This document shows positions 16,901 through 21,791 of a stretch of 21,791 nt of DNA, piece by piece; within the stretch, counting starts at the first letter, position 1; each line of letters opens with the position of its first letter. A model generated the notes under the pieces. That model searched no databases. It was given only the letters and a program-made list of their open reading frames with translations, and was not told the DNA's origin. The translations under genes were made by a program, and so were the position numbers. The stretch covers positions 47,671 through 69,461 of the forward strand of contig JAEMRY010000001.1 of assembly GCA_016463105.1 (NCBI GenBank). Reading direction: 5' to 3'. The stretch is from Ilumatobacteraceae bacterium. Lineage in GTDB: Bacteria > Actinomycetota > Acidimicrobiia > Acidimicrobiales > Ilumatobacteraceae.

Positions 16901-17473
16901 ATCTTGCAATTCGATAAAGAAATTATCTTTGCCGAAAATATCTTGCAATCTGGCGGCTGTTTTTAGTGCTTCTTCTTCTTTTCCATTCTTCAGTGCCTGC
17001 AAAACATGGCCACCTAGACAACCCGAAGTCGCAATTAAACCTTCGTGATATTTTGTGAGTAATTCCCAATCCATTCGCGGCTGGTAGTAATAACCCTCAA
17101 GAAATGCGAGGCTGGCCAACTGAATCAAGTTTTGATAACCAGTGTTGTTCTCAGCGAGCAAAGTTAAGTGATAATAAAGTTTTTTGCCTGCCTCAGTATC
17201 GCCGCCACTGTCGTCAAGTTTGCCGCGACGTGTCGGTCGTTCTGTACGAGTCTCGTACGCCATGTATGCCTCAGTGCCAATAATTGGCTTTACCCCCCGC
17301 TTGGTGCACTCTTTATAAAAATCAATTACGCCATACATGTTTCCGTGATCTGTAATGCCAAGTGCTTTCTGAGAGTCGTTCACGGCACATTCGACGAGTT
17401 CGTCTAAGCGCGATGCGCCATCCAACATCGAAAACTCTGTGTGGACATGAAGATGGGTGAACGAATCACCCAT
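13946..17473 (-). CDS. dnaE: DNA polymerase III alpha subunit
   Basis: The replicative polymerase catalytic subunit, 1175 residues from ATG 17473. The frame extends 48 codons upstream, but MGDSFTHLHVHTEFSMLDGA is the normal DnaE N-terminus and the longer form would run inside the bpa gene. The PHP domain (about 1-280) keeps its metal-site motifs: HLHVH at 7-11, ITDHGNMYG, TSGCLGG and NDCHYTHRED. In the polymerase core RPGPMG and the acidic PDIDMDFD (D413 and D415) are present. A helix-hairpin-helix region and a C-terminal OB fold (GGVITSVDRKFTRKGAQMAI) follow, and the protein ends GDRVYIG. The start overlaps the bpa stop by one base (TAATG). The intact PHP motifs agree with DnaE1-type proofreading known in mycobacteria. 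Confidence 0.97.
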   Translation of the reverse strand: MGDSFTHLHVHTEFSMLDGASRLDELVECAVNDSQKALGITDHGNMYGVIDFYKECTKRGVKPIIGTEAYMAYETRTERPTRRGKLDDSGGDTEAGKKLYYHLTLLAENNTGYQNLIQLASLAFLEGYYYQPRMDWELLTKYHEGLIATSGCLGGHVLQALKNGKEEEALKTAARLQDIFGKDNFFIELQDHGIPLQIETNPKLIEIGKKIGAPLLATNDCHYTHREDSHSHDALLCVQTGSTIADQNRLKFEGQEHYLKSAKEMRWLFREQPTACDNTLWIAERAKVDIQFGVPVLPDFPIPEGFESDHAYLEHLTWLGAQERWGEKIPTQVVERIAYELLTIKTMGFSSYFLIVWDLVRYAREKSIRVGPGRGSAAGCAVAYSLRITDLDPIRYDLLFERFLNPGRRSMPDIDMDFDSRYRDEMIRYASLKYGRDHVAQIITFGTIKARNSVRDAARVLGLPYGLGDKIAKLMPPVVMGRDTPLKYCFEQDEKHEAGYKAAAELRGLYDLDADVKRVIDVARGLEGLKRNVGIHAAAVVITKEKLTQYLPIQRKAESGQDAELAPIVTQYEMHAVEELGLLKIDILGLRNLDVITDTNKMIQELRDPNFDIDKVSFDDEKTYELLRRGDTIGVFQLESTNIRALVRSLVPNTIDDLAAIVALYRPGPMGANMHNDFADFKNGRKQPELFHPDAQELLGDTYGLMIYQESMMRVAQKFAGYSLEKADDLRKACGKKNREDMAKQRESFESGCVAKGYGAVLGEKLFDSIEHFADYAFGKSHAYGYGFISYQTAYLKAHFPVEYIACLLTSVKANYERAAVFLADARASDIVVRTPDINTSGVDFVPVIDGEQRIISFGLSAIRNVGEALITILVDYRKNNSPFTSFYDFADRAPVSTLNKRTVESLIKAGAFDSLGHPRKGLLAVFEPIIENTLQRRRERDQGVMSLFGDSGDSGSGFSERIEIPQINYEKSEQLKIEREMLGLYVSDHPLRGVEGQLRRRVECSLADLEEKPDGSFLKLGGVITSVDRKFTRKGAQMAIVKIEDLQGSIEVTVFPKTYEKFGHLIEEDRIVIVRGRLDRRDDSLITFNAQEIMIVEPMRASDMSLHIELAGSSLSQEDINALQELLREHTGHTPVQLHMPEGKALRLASEFNVDIDRAMGALRASYGDRVYIG

Positions 17474-17925
17474 TACAAGTAGGTTCCCGGGCGATCGCCC
17501 GGCTGAGCAGAAGGTGTTTCCCCAGATTGAATCTGCTTTTGGTCTGCTTGCTGACGCATCGAAAGTTGCTGTGCAAACATCGTGGCTTGTATCCCGTGAA
17601 ATAATCCCTCGAGCCAACCCACGAGTTGTGCCTTGGCGATACGCAACTCTGAATCTGATGGAATTTCGCCATCTTTGAAAGGCAGTGCAAGCATTCGCAA
17701 CTCTTCTTGCAAGTCTGGCGACAATGCCGTCGTCAATTCGGTAATTGAACGCTCATAAATTTCTGCCAGTCGTTCACGTGAAGGACTATCAAGAGTCATC
17801 GAACGAACTTCGTCGAGTAACTGTTTAATCATTGAACCAATTCGCATCACCTTGGCCGGCGCAGTGACGGTCTCTTCTTCGACAATATTGTTTTCGATAA
17901 TCTCGCCGCGTTCTGGTTCGTTCAT
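17473..17925 (-). CDS. bpa: bacterial proteasome activator Bpa (PafE)
   Basis: A 150-residue protein closely resembling mycobacterial Bpa/PafE (Rv3780), an ATP-independent ring that opens the 20S proteasome gate and feeds in unfolded proteins. Seen: an acidic N-terminus, then PAKVMRIGSMIKQLLDEVR (24-41), LPFKDGEIPSDSELRIAKAQ (81-100), LVGWLEGLFHGIQ (101-113) forming the helical bundle, a polar glutamine-rich linker, and the C-terminus GTYL. The last residues match the hydrophobic-Tyr-X-like gate-docking tail, which is GQYL in mycobacteria. The start is ATG 17925, 18 bp after the phosphodiesterase stop, which is a tandem TGATAA. The gene is directly coupled to dnaE. Proteasome subunit genes are not in the window but must be expected in the genome. 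Confidence 0.93.
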   Translation of the reverse strand: MNEPERGEIIENNIVEEETVTAPAKVMRIGSMIKQLLDEVRSMTLDSPSRERLAEIYERSITELTTALSPDLQEELRMLALPFKDGEIPSDSELRIAKAQLVGWLEGLFHGIQATMFAQQLSMRQQADQKQIQSGETPSAQPGDRPGTYL

Positions 17926-17943
17926 GGTGGGGCGCCTAACTTA

Positions 17944-19065
17944 TCAGTTGCCAGTTACGGCAAGCAACGGCACATCTAGTTCGTCATCGGTCAACGCCCC
18001 GTGGCGACACTGCAACAAATAGGGGCCTGAGTCGGCTGGATCATCGAAACTAATCGGTTCACGCGGCACAAGGGCAACGTCGCCCAAGCGCTTTCGAGTG
18101 GCGGCGCCCAATCTTGGCCCAAGCCATTGTTCATCAATCACTTGATCTTTACTAACGACCCACGCGCTATCACCGTGGTGTTGCTGAGCACGGGCGAGCA
18201 ATTCGACTTCGGTTCCTTTTCGTGCGTGAAGCCAACGAAACCTTCCCTCGCCAGATTGATACGCAGTCATTGCCAATACATCTGCATTCGGCGGCAAAGT
18301 ATTTGTACCAACCATTACTTGCCCATGATCGGCAGTAACCAACAACACTGAACCTGAGACGAGAACATCTCTTATGTTTGACACGAGCGCATCAGCACTA
18401 CGCAACTCTGCTTCATAGAAAGCACCGAAGCCTCGTTCGTGTGCAATTTTGTCAACACCGTCGTAATATGCATAAATAAATTTTTCGCCACTACGCAACA
18501 ACTGTCCAATCTCTACGGCGATACTCGATGCTGCACGCCAACCTTTTGGTCGCACACCGCGCAAGTGCGCCTCTGTAAATGCCGAGCCTTCTAATTCGGC
18601 CTTACTCAACACGGGCACGCTTGTCCCCATAAATGGTGGACAAGGTTGAATCAAATCAGGTGGATACATATTTCGTAGATCACCTTTATCGTCGCCCCAC
18701 TTAAGCATTTGCATCACTCGTCCACCCATATCGATTCGATATCCAACCAGACCATGTTCTGCCGGTGCTAACCCAGTAGTTATTGATGTCAATGCGCTCA
18801 CAGTTGTCGTAGGTGCAATTGTTGTGATTGATGATCCTTGCATTGAAGAGATCGTTGGGCAGTGCACAATATTTTTTTGCAACTGATGCCAACCCAGTCC
18901 GTCAATCACAAGCAACACGACTTGACGAGCGCCTTGAACACAACTTGGCATCCAACTCGGAATCTCTTTAGTTCCAGACGGACCAAGAATCGCAGGGATT
19001 ATCCCAGTGACACAACCAGATTGATATGCCGGTAGTCGCGGGCCGAGTAATTGTTTGCTTGTCAT
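17944..19065 (-). CDS. alkaline-phosphatase-superfamily phosphodiesterase / nucleotide pyrophosphatase
   Basis: From ATG 19065 the product has 373 residues. The frame is open 76 codons further up, but that part overlaps the divergent Rrf2 gene and has no family character. Motifs of the nucleotide pyrophosphatase/phosphodiesterase branch are present: VVLLVIDGLGW with metal ligand D55, the nucleophile loop APTTTVSALTSITTG (85-99) followed by APAEHGLVGY, YDGVDKIAHERG, and VTADHGQV near the second metal site. There is no signal peptide, so it appears cytoplasmic. It would hydrolyse phosphodiester or pyrophosphate bonds; the substrate is unknown. It heads the leftward group with bpa, dnaE, an unknown gene and a nitroreductase. 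Confidence 0.82.
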   Translation of the reverse strand: MTSKQLLGPRLPAYQSGCVTGIIPAILGPSGTKEIPSWMPSCVQGARQVVLLVIDGLGWHQLQKNIVHCPTISSMQGSSITTIAPTTTVSALTSITTGLAPAEHGLVGYRIDMGGRVMQMLKWGDDKGDLRNMYPPDLIQPCPPFMGTSVPVLSKAELEGSAFTEAHLRGVRPKGWRAASSIAVEIGQLLRSGEKFIYAYYDGVDKIAHERGFGAFYEAELRSADALVSNIRDVLVSGSVLLVTADHGQVMVGTNTLPPNADVLAMTAYQSGEGRFRWLHARKGTEVELLARAQQHHGDSAWVVSKDQVIDEQWLGPRLGAATRKRLGDVALVPREPISFDDPADSGPYLLQCRHGALTDDELDVPLLAVTGN

Positions 19066-19133
19066 GATTGTGTCCCAAGACTTTACTTCAGGGGCATCCA
19101 AATCACAGCGAGTCGCCCAAACGCCCAGTGGCG

Positions 19134-19145
19134 TACGATATAGAC
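19134..19145 (+). promoter_or_regulatory. candidate -10 box for a leaderless Rrf2 transcript
   Basis: TACGAT at 19134-19139 fits the TANNNT -10 pattern and ends six bases before the GTG at 19146. A transcript starting at that G would be leaderless, which is common in actinobacteria. No good -35 box is seen. The 80-bp gap 19066-19145 also has to hold the promoter of the divergent phosphodiesterase operon. Confidence 0.4.
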
Positions 19146-19592
19146 GTGAGAATTTCGACTCGAGGTGACTATGCGTGTCGGGCACTACTTTCGTTGCGTT
19201 TGCATCAAAGCGATGACGCTCCGACATCGGTGCGCGATATCGCAACCCGCACTGCTCTGCCTCAACCATATTTAGAGCAAATATTGCTTGCACTCAAGGG
19301 TGCTGGTTTGGTCAAGTCGAGGCGCGGAGTTGGAGGTGGCTATGTGCTGGCTCGCCTAGCCAACGAAATTTATCTTTCAGAAATTATTTCGGCCGTAGAT
19401 GGTCCTATCTCGGTTGGAGACTTCGGCGAGCCACATACCGATGGATCATGTGACCACGACGGACAATGCGTACTGCTCGCCGTCTGGAACCTCGCCAGCG
19501 AATATATGCGAGAGCATCTTGCAAAATATACGCTCGAAGATATTGCGGCGATTTCTAGTGGTGACGCCTCTTGGCCAAGCGCAAAAAAATAA
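19146..19592 (+). CDS. Rrf2-family transcriptional regulator
   Basis: A 148-residue winged-helix regulator. The GTG at 19146 is chosen since VRISTRGDYACRALLSL is the typical Rrf2 N-terminus; the frame runs 26 codons further upstream without family character. Seen: helix-turn-helix with SVRDIATRTALPQPYLEQILLAL (28-50), the wing SRRGVGGGYVLAR (58-70), and a dimerisation helix at the C-terminus. Iron-sulfur members such as IscR and NsrR carry three Cys in this region; here only C102 and C108 remain (C-x5-C), plus C11 in the N-terminal helix, with H97 and H104 nearby. Cluster binding is therefore uncertain. Its targets are unknown; divergent placement makes the phosphodiesterase-bpa-dnaE group and its own gene candidates. 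Confidence 0.88.
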   Translation: MRISTRGDYACRALLSLRLHQSDDAPTSVRDIATRTALPQPYLEQILLALKGAGLVKSRRGVGGGYVLARLANEIYLSEIISAVDGPISVGDFGEPHTDGSCDHDGQCVLLAVWNLASEYMREHLAKYTLEDIAAISSGDASWPSAKK

Positions 19593-19606
19593 CTAATAAT
19601 TTAGAG

Positions 19607-20545
19607 TTACGAACACTTTTCAAGAATTGCTGCGAAGTCCTGTGGAATTTCAGAATGAAACTCCATTTCGATTCCGGTGACAGGGTGATCAAACTTTAAA
19701 GTCATCGCGTGCAACATTGGTCGTGGAGAAGAAAGCACGCTACGAGCACCGCCGTATACGACATCGCCAACGACACTGTGCCCAAGCGTTGCCAAATGCA
19801 CACGAATTTGATGAGTCCGGCCAGTTTCTAAACCACATTCAAGCAACGAACAACTAACTGGCAGAGTAAAAGCCTGTCGCACTTCGTAATTTGTTCGAGC
19901 GATTTTTCCACCAGCAAGGACTGCCATCTTTGTTGGGTCTCGCTGATCACGACCGAGTGGTGCATCTATTACTCCACTAGGTGCACTCATCTCGCCCCAA
20001 ACAATTGCCAAGTAACGACGCACAACTACTCGACGTTGCAAAGCCTCAACTAACGAATCGTAAGCACCCTTGGTTCGCGCCATCACCATCAGACCGGTCG
20101 TGCCGGCATCAAGGCGATGCACAACTCCCGGCCGAAATGGATCACCGACCGATGCAATCTCTGGATAAATAGCCAGCACTGCATTAACCAGAGTTCCGGT
20201 TGGGTTTCCTGCGCCGGGATGAACGACTATCCCCGCTTGCTTGTTGATCACAATCACGTCATCATCTACATACACAACATCAACTTTTATATTTGGCTCA
20301 GCCGCTGGCAATTGCTTTTCTGGAAGCAACGAAAGATCAACAACAATGCGCTGGCCTTCAGTAACTTTTATTTTGCCGGCCTTCACGACAACGCCATCTA
20401 GCAATACAGCGCCGGCATCTATTATTTGTGAAGCCGCGGCTCGCGGAATATCTGCGACAAGAGAAATCACTCGATCAACTCGCTGTCCTGCCAGCGCCGA
20501 CGGCACGGTTTCGTCGATTATTCGCTTTTCTGAATCGTTAGTCAC
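19607..20545 (-). CDS. rluD: 23S rRNA/large-subunit-type pseudouridine synthase, RluA/RluD family
   Basis: The 312-residue product has an N-terminal S4 RNA-binding domain (about 18-72: GQRVDRVISLV, ASQIIDAGAVLLDGVVV) and the RluA catalytic domain with NKQAGIVVHPGAG (101-113) and HRLDAGTTGLMV, where D146 is the catalytic Asp. Later blocks are ETGRTHQIRVHLA and HAMTLKFDHP. It isomerises uridines in RNA; RluD itself modifies 23S rRNA helix 69, but the exact target of actinobacterial members is inferred. The start is GTG 20545, overlapping the lspA stop as GTGA. The lspA-rluD pairing is common in actinobacteria and supports the symbol. Confidence 0.88.
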   Translation of the reverse strand: MTNDSEKRIIDETVPSALAGQRVDRVISLVADIPRAAASQIIDAGAVLLDGVVVKAGKIKVTEGQRIVVDLSLLPEKQLPAAEPNIKVDVVYVDDDVIVINKQAGIVVHPGAGNPTGTLVNAVLAIYPEIASVGDPFRPGVVHRLDAGTTGLMVMARTKGAYDSLVEALQRRVVVRRYLAIVWGEMSAPSGVIDAPLGRDQRDPTKMAVLAGGKIARTNYEVRQAFTLPVSCSLLECGLETGRTHQIRVHLATLGHSVVGDVVYGGARSVLSSPRPMLHAMTLKFDHPVTGIEMEFHSEIPQDFAAILEKCS

Positions 20546-21027
20546 GGACGAACTCTTGCATTAAATGCTCCAAAAATCAAACACGCAGCCCCAATTGTTA
20601 CAGCAGAATCTGCGATGTTGAATACTGGAAACCACTGAAGATCAATGAAATCAACCACTGCGCCACGCATCCAGCCATCGCCCCGAAACAACCGATCCAA
20701 TATGTTGCCAATTGCGCCCCCGATTAACAGCCCGGTGCCAATTGTCGTTTGTAGAGACATCGTTTTGCGCAGCGAGATCAGTAATCCAATAACTACGCAA
20801 ACGGCCAACAAACCAATGACTCGACCGACTCCTTGCCCTTGAGAAAAAGCCATCCCCGAATTAAACACGAGATTAAATCTGAGTGTCCAAAAAATATCTA
20901 TCGTCTTTCCGTCATTCAGAGAACCAAGCGCCCAATGCTTCGTGAGTTGATCAAATGCAACAATGATCAAAATCAAAATGAAAGCGATTGATTTAGGTGC
21001 CCCGTTTTGTGTACGAGGGTCGTTCAT
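20542..21027 (-). CDS. lspA: lipoprotein signal peptidase (signal peptidase II)
   Basis: A 161-residue inner-membrane aspartic peptidase that removes the signal peptide from diacylated prolipoproteins. Four hydrophobic segments are visible (about 12-27, 45-62, 69-86 and 140-156). Catalytic Asp are D111 in GGAIGNILDRL and D140 in FNIADSAVTIG, with the conserved VVDFIDL between them and VAFDQLTKHW at 23-32. The start chosen is ATG 21027, 23 bp after the stop of the DksA-like gene; the frame extends 25 codons upstream but would then overlap that gene and gives a non-family N-terminus. No Shine-Dalgarno is evident; a palindrome lies in that place. Confidence 0.93.
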   Translation of the reverse strand: MNDPRTQNGAPKSIAFILILIIVAFDQLTKHWALGSLNDGKTIDIFWTLRFNLVFNSGMAFSQGQGVGRVIGLLAVCVVIGLLISLRKTMSLQTTIGTGLLIGGAIGNILDRLFRGDGWMRGAVVDFIDLQWFPVFNIADSAVTIGAACLIFGAFNARVRP

Positions 21028-21029
21028 AA

Positions 21030-21041
21030 AATCAATTGATT
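21030..21041. promoter_or_regulatory. 12-bp perfect palindrome just before lspA
   Basis: AATCAATTGATT is its own reverse complement and fills the 23-bp gap between the DksA-like stop and the lspA ATG, ending three bases before the ATG where a Shine-Dalgarno would be expected. It could be a protein site or a coincidence of AT-rich sequence. As RNA it allows only a very weak stem. Confidence 0.25.
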
Positions 21042-21050
21042 GGCACTGTT

Positions 21051-21791
21051 CTAGTACGAACCGATGCCACCAGCGCGTTCTTGAACAAGCTCGGTTGTCC
21101 AAGGGAGAGCCTTTAGACGTTCGCGAGGGATTGGCAAACCTGAGCGTCCCGAATATCCATAATCACCGGTCTCGATGCGCTTTAGGGCTTCATCAATCTC
21201 TTCGACTGTTTGCCGAGCAGAAGCAGAAAGTGTTAAATCTCGCTCACGCTCAACAACCATAGTGTCGCCCTCTCCGCCCTCGTCATCAAACTGCACGTCA
21301 CCCATTTCTGAGTTTTCGACAATTGCATTTGCTTCACTTTCTAAACGATCAGCTTGACCTAGAAGATTGCGACGCTCACCAAACAACATCTCGCGTTGTG
21401 AAAGCAAAAACTCAAAATTGAATTCTTTTGTTGGAGTAATGCCGTCTTGCATCATGCCTTTAATGATCGGTGGCTTTGGAGGTGCAACCGGTTTGCGATG
21501 TGATTCGATCTCGGCTAGTCGCTCAGCTTCTCGAGCCGCCAACTTTGCGGTCTTCTCTGCTTCGCGTGCGTCTTTTGCATCTTGTTTTTCTTTTTCTTTT
21601 GCAAGACGCAGTGCCAGACGATCGGCAATTTGCTGAGCTTTCAATCTGTCACGCTCTTTAGCAAGGCGAACTGATTCTTTTTGTTTTTCTTTTAGAGCAC
21701 GAGCACGCGCTACTAATGCAGCACGCTTTTCAGTTTCACGCTGACGTTTGATCGCTTTAATCTTTGCATCACGAATTTTGAGTTCAAGTTT
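21051..21791 (-). CDS. DksA/TraR-like regulator with charged coiled coil, zinc cysteines missing (5' partial)
   Basis: The frame is open to the right edge, so the gene is cut at its 5' end; the TTG at 21644 is an internal Leu codon, not needed as a start. At least 246 residues are present. The first 100 or so are almost all Lys, Arg, Glu, Ala and Gln (for example KLELKIRDAKIKAIKRQRE) and should form a long charged helix or coiled coil. A PPKPP hinge follows, then the DksA-like part: FLLSQREMLFGERRNLL, an acidic stretch, ERERDLTLSASA, and RIETGDYGYSGRSGLPIPRERLKALPW. In DksA the last block holds four zinc Cys; none is present here. Members of this kind precede lspA in other actinobacteria. A role at RNA polymerase is expected from the family but not shown. 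Confidence 0.78.
   Translation of the reverse strand, partial: KLELKIRDAKIKAIKRQRETEKRAALVARARALKEKQKESVRLAKERDRLKAQQIADRLALRLAKEKEKQDAKDAREAEKTAKLAAREAERLAEIESHRKPVAPPKPPIIKGMMQDGITPTKEFNFEFLLSQREMLFGERRNLLGQADRLESEANAIVENSEMGDVQFDDEGGEGDTMVVERERDLTLSASARQTVEEIDEALKRIETGDYGYSGRSGLPIPRERLKALPWTTELVQERAGGIGSY

Noticed and set aside
16444..16917. A 157-codon plus-strand frame inside dnaE
   Set aside because: It lies wholly antisense to the conserved dnaE coding sequence and its translation has no family features; it is a shadow frame.
19121..19134. Inverted repeat ACGCC-N4-GGCGT upstream of the Rrf2 gene
   Set aside because: Five-bp arms in an 80-bp gap are expected by chance about once, so I do not list it as an operator, although its place just before the -10 box is suggestive.
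21367..21636. Ser/Arg/Ala-rich plus-strand frame opposite the DksA-like gene
   Set aside because: It is the complement of the charged coiled-coil repeat; low complexity explains the open frame.
21051..21644. A start at 21644 for the DksA-like gene
   Set aside because: The codon is TTG inside a continuous Lys/Glu/Arg-rich frame that stays open to base 21791, so it is an internal Leu and the gene is cut by the window.
1..21791. tRNA or rRNA genes, CRISPR arrays, insertion sequences, prophage or defence genes
   Set aside because: Both strands are almost fully occupied by recognised housekeeping genes, and no cloverleaf, repeat-spacer series, transposase motif or att-like repeat was seen by eye.

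Overview
The window reads as a core-genome stretch of a moderately low-GC actinobacterium (GC looks near the mid-40s percent by eye; not counted). Several markers point there together: a proteasome activator of the Bpa family, a mycothiol ligase (MshC), an F420:NADP oxidoreductase, an F420-type LLM oxidoreductase, an InhA-like enoyl-ACP reductase, a phosphatidylinositol-phosphate synthase with its PIM acyltransferase, and the actinobacterial orders thrS-HIT-pgsA-patA and DksA-like-lspA-rluD. An acidimicrobial relative (for example of the Ilumatobacter type) is the best guess from protein style, but that placement is inference.

Layout. (1) 28-954 (+): an LLM/F420-type oxidoreductase, probably the last gene of an operon entering from the left. 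(2) 8127-958 (-): one tight eight-gene operon in the order npdG, mshC, plsC, thrS, HIT hydrolase, small membrane protein, pgsA, patA. It couples redox cofactors (F420, mycothiol) with phospholipid and PI-mannoside synthesis. (3) 8128-8219: a divergent control region with a perfect 8-bp inverted repeat. (4) 8220-12598 (+): inhA/fabI, a secreted subtilisin-like protease, and a thioredoxin-fold DUF255 (YyaL/SPATA20) protein. (5) 19065-12603 (-): an alkaline-phosphatase-superfamily phosphodiesterase, Bpa, dnaE, an unknown possibly GNAT-like protein, and a nitroreductase. (6) 19146-19592 (+): an Rrf2 regulator, possibly leaderless, divergent from the phosphodiesterase. (7) 21791-19607 (-): a DksA/TraR-like protein (cut by the window edge), lspA and rluD.

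Coding density is very high. Genes are often coupled by GTGA, ATGA or TAATG overlaps, and convergent pairs end 3 to 14 bp apart. No gene-free stretch exceeds 100 bp. I see no tRNA, rRNA, CRISPR array, insertion sequence or prophage, and no convincing intrinsic terminator. The most noteworthy points are Bpa directly coupled to the replicative polymerase gene, the palindrome between npdG and inhA, a DksA-like protein without any zinc-finger cysteine, and the absence of pimA where it sits in mycobacteria. I do not see a novel multi-gene defence or mobile system; most of the window is housekeeping.
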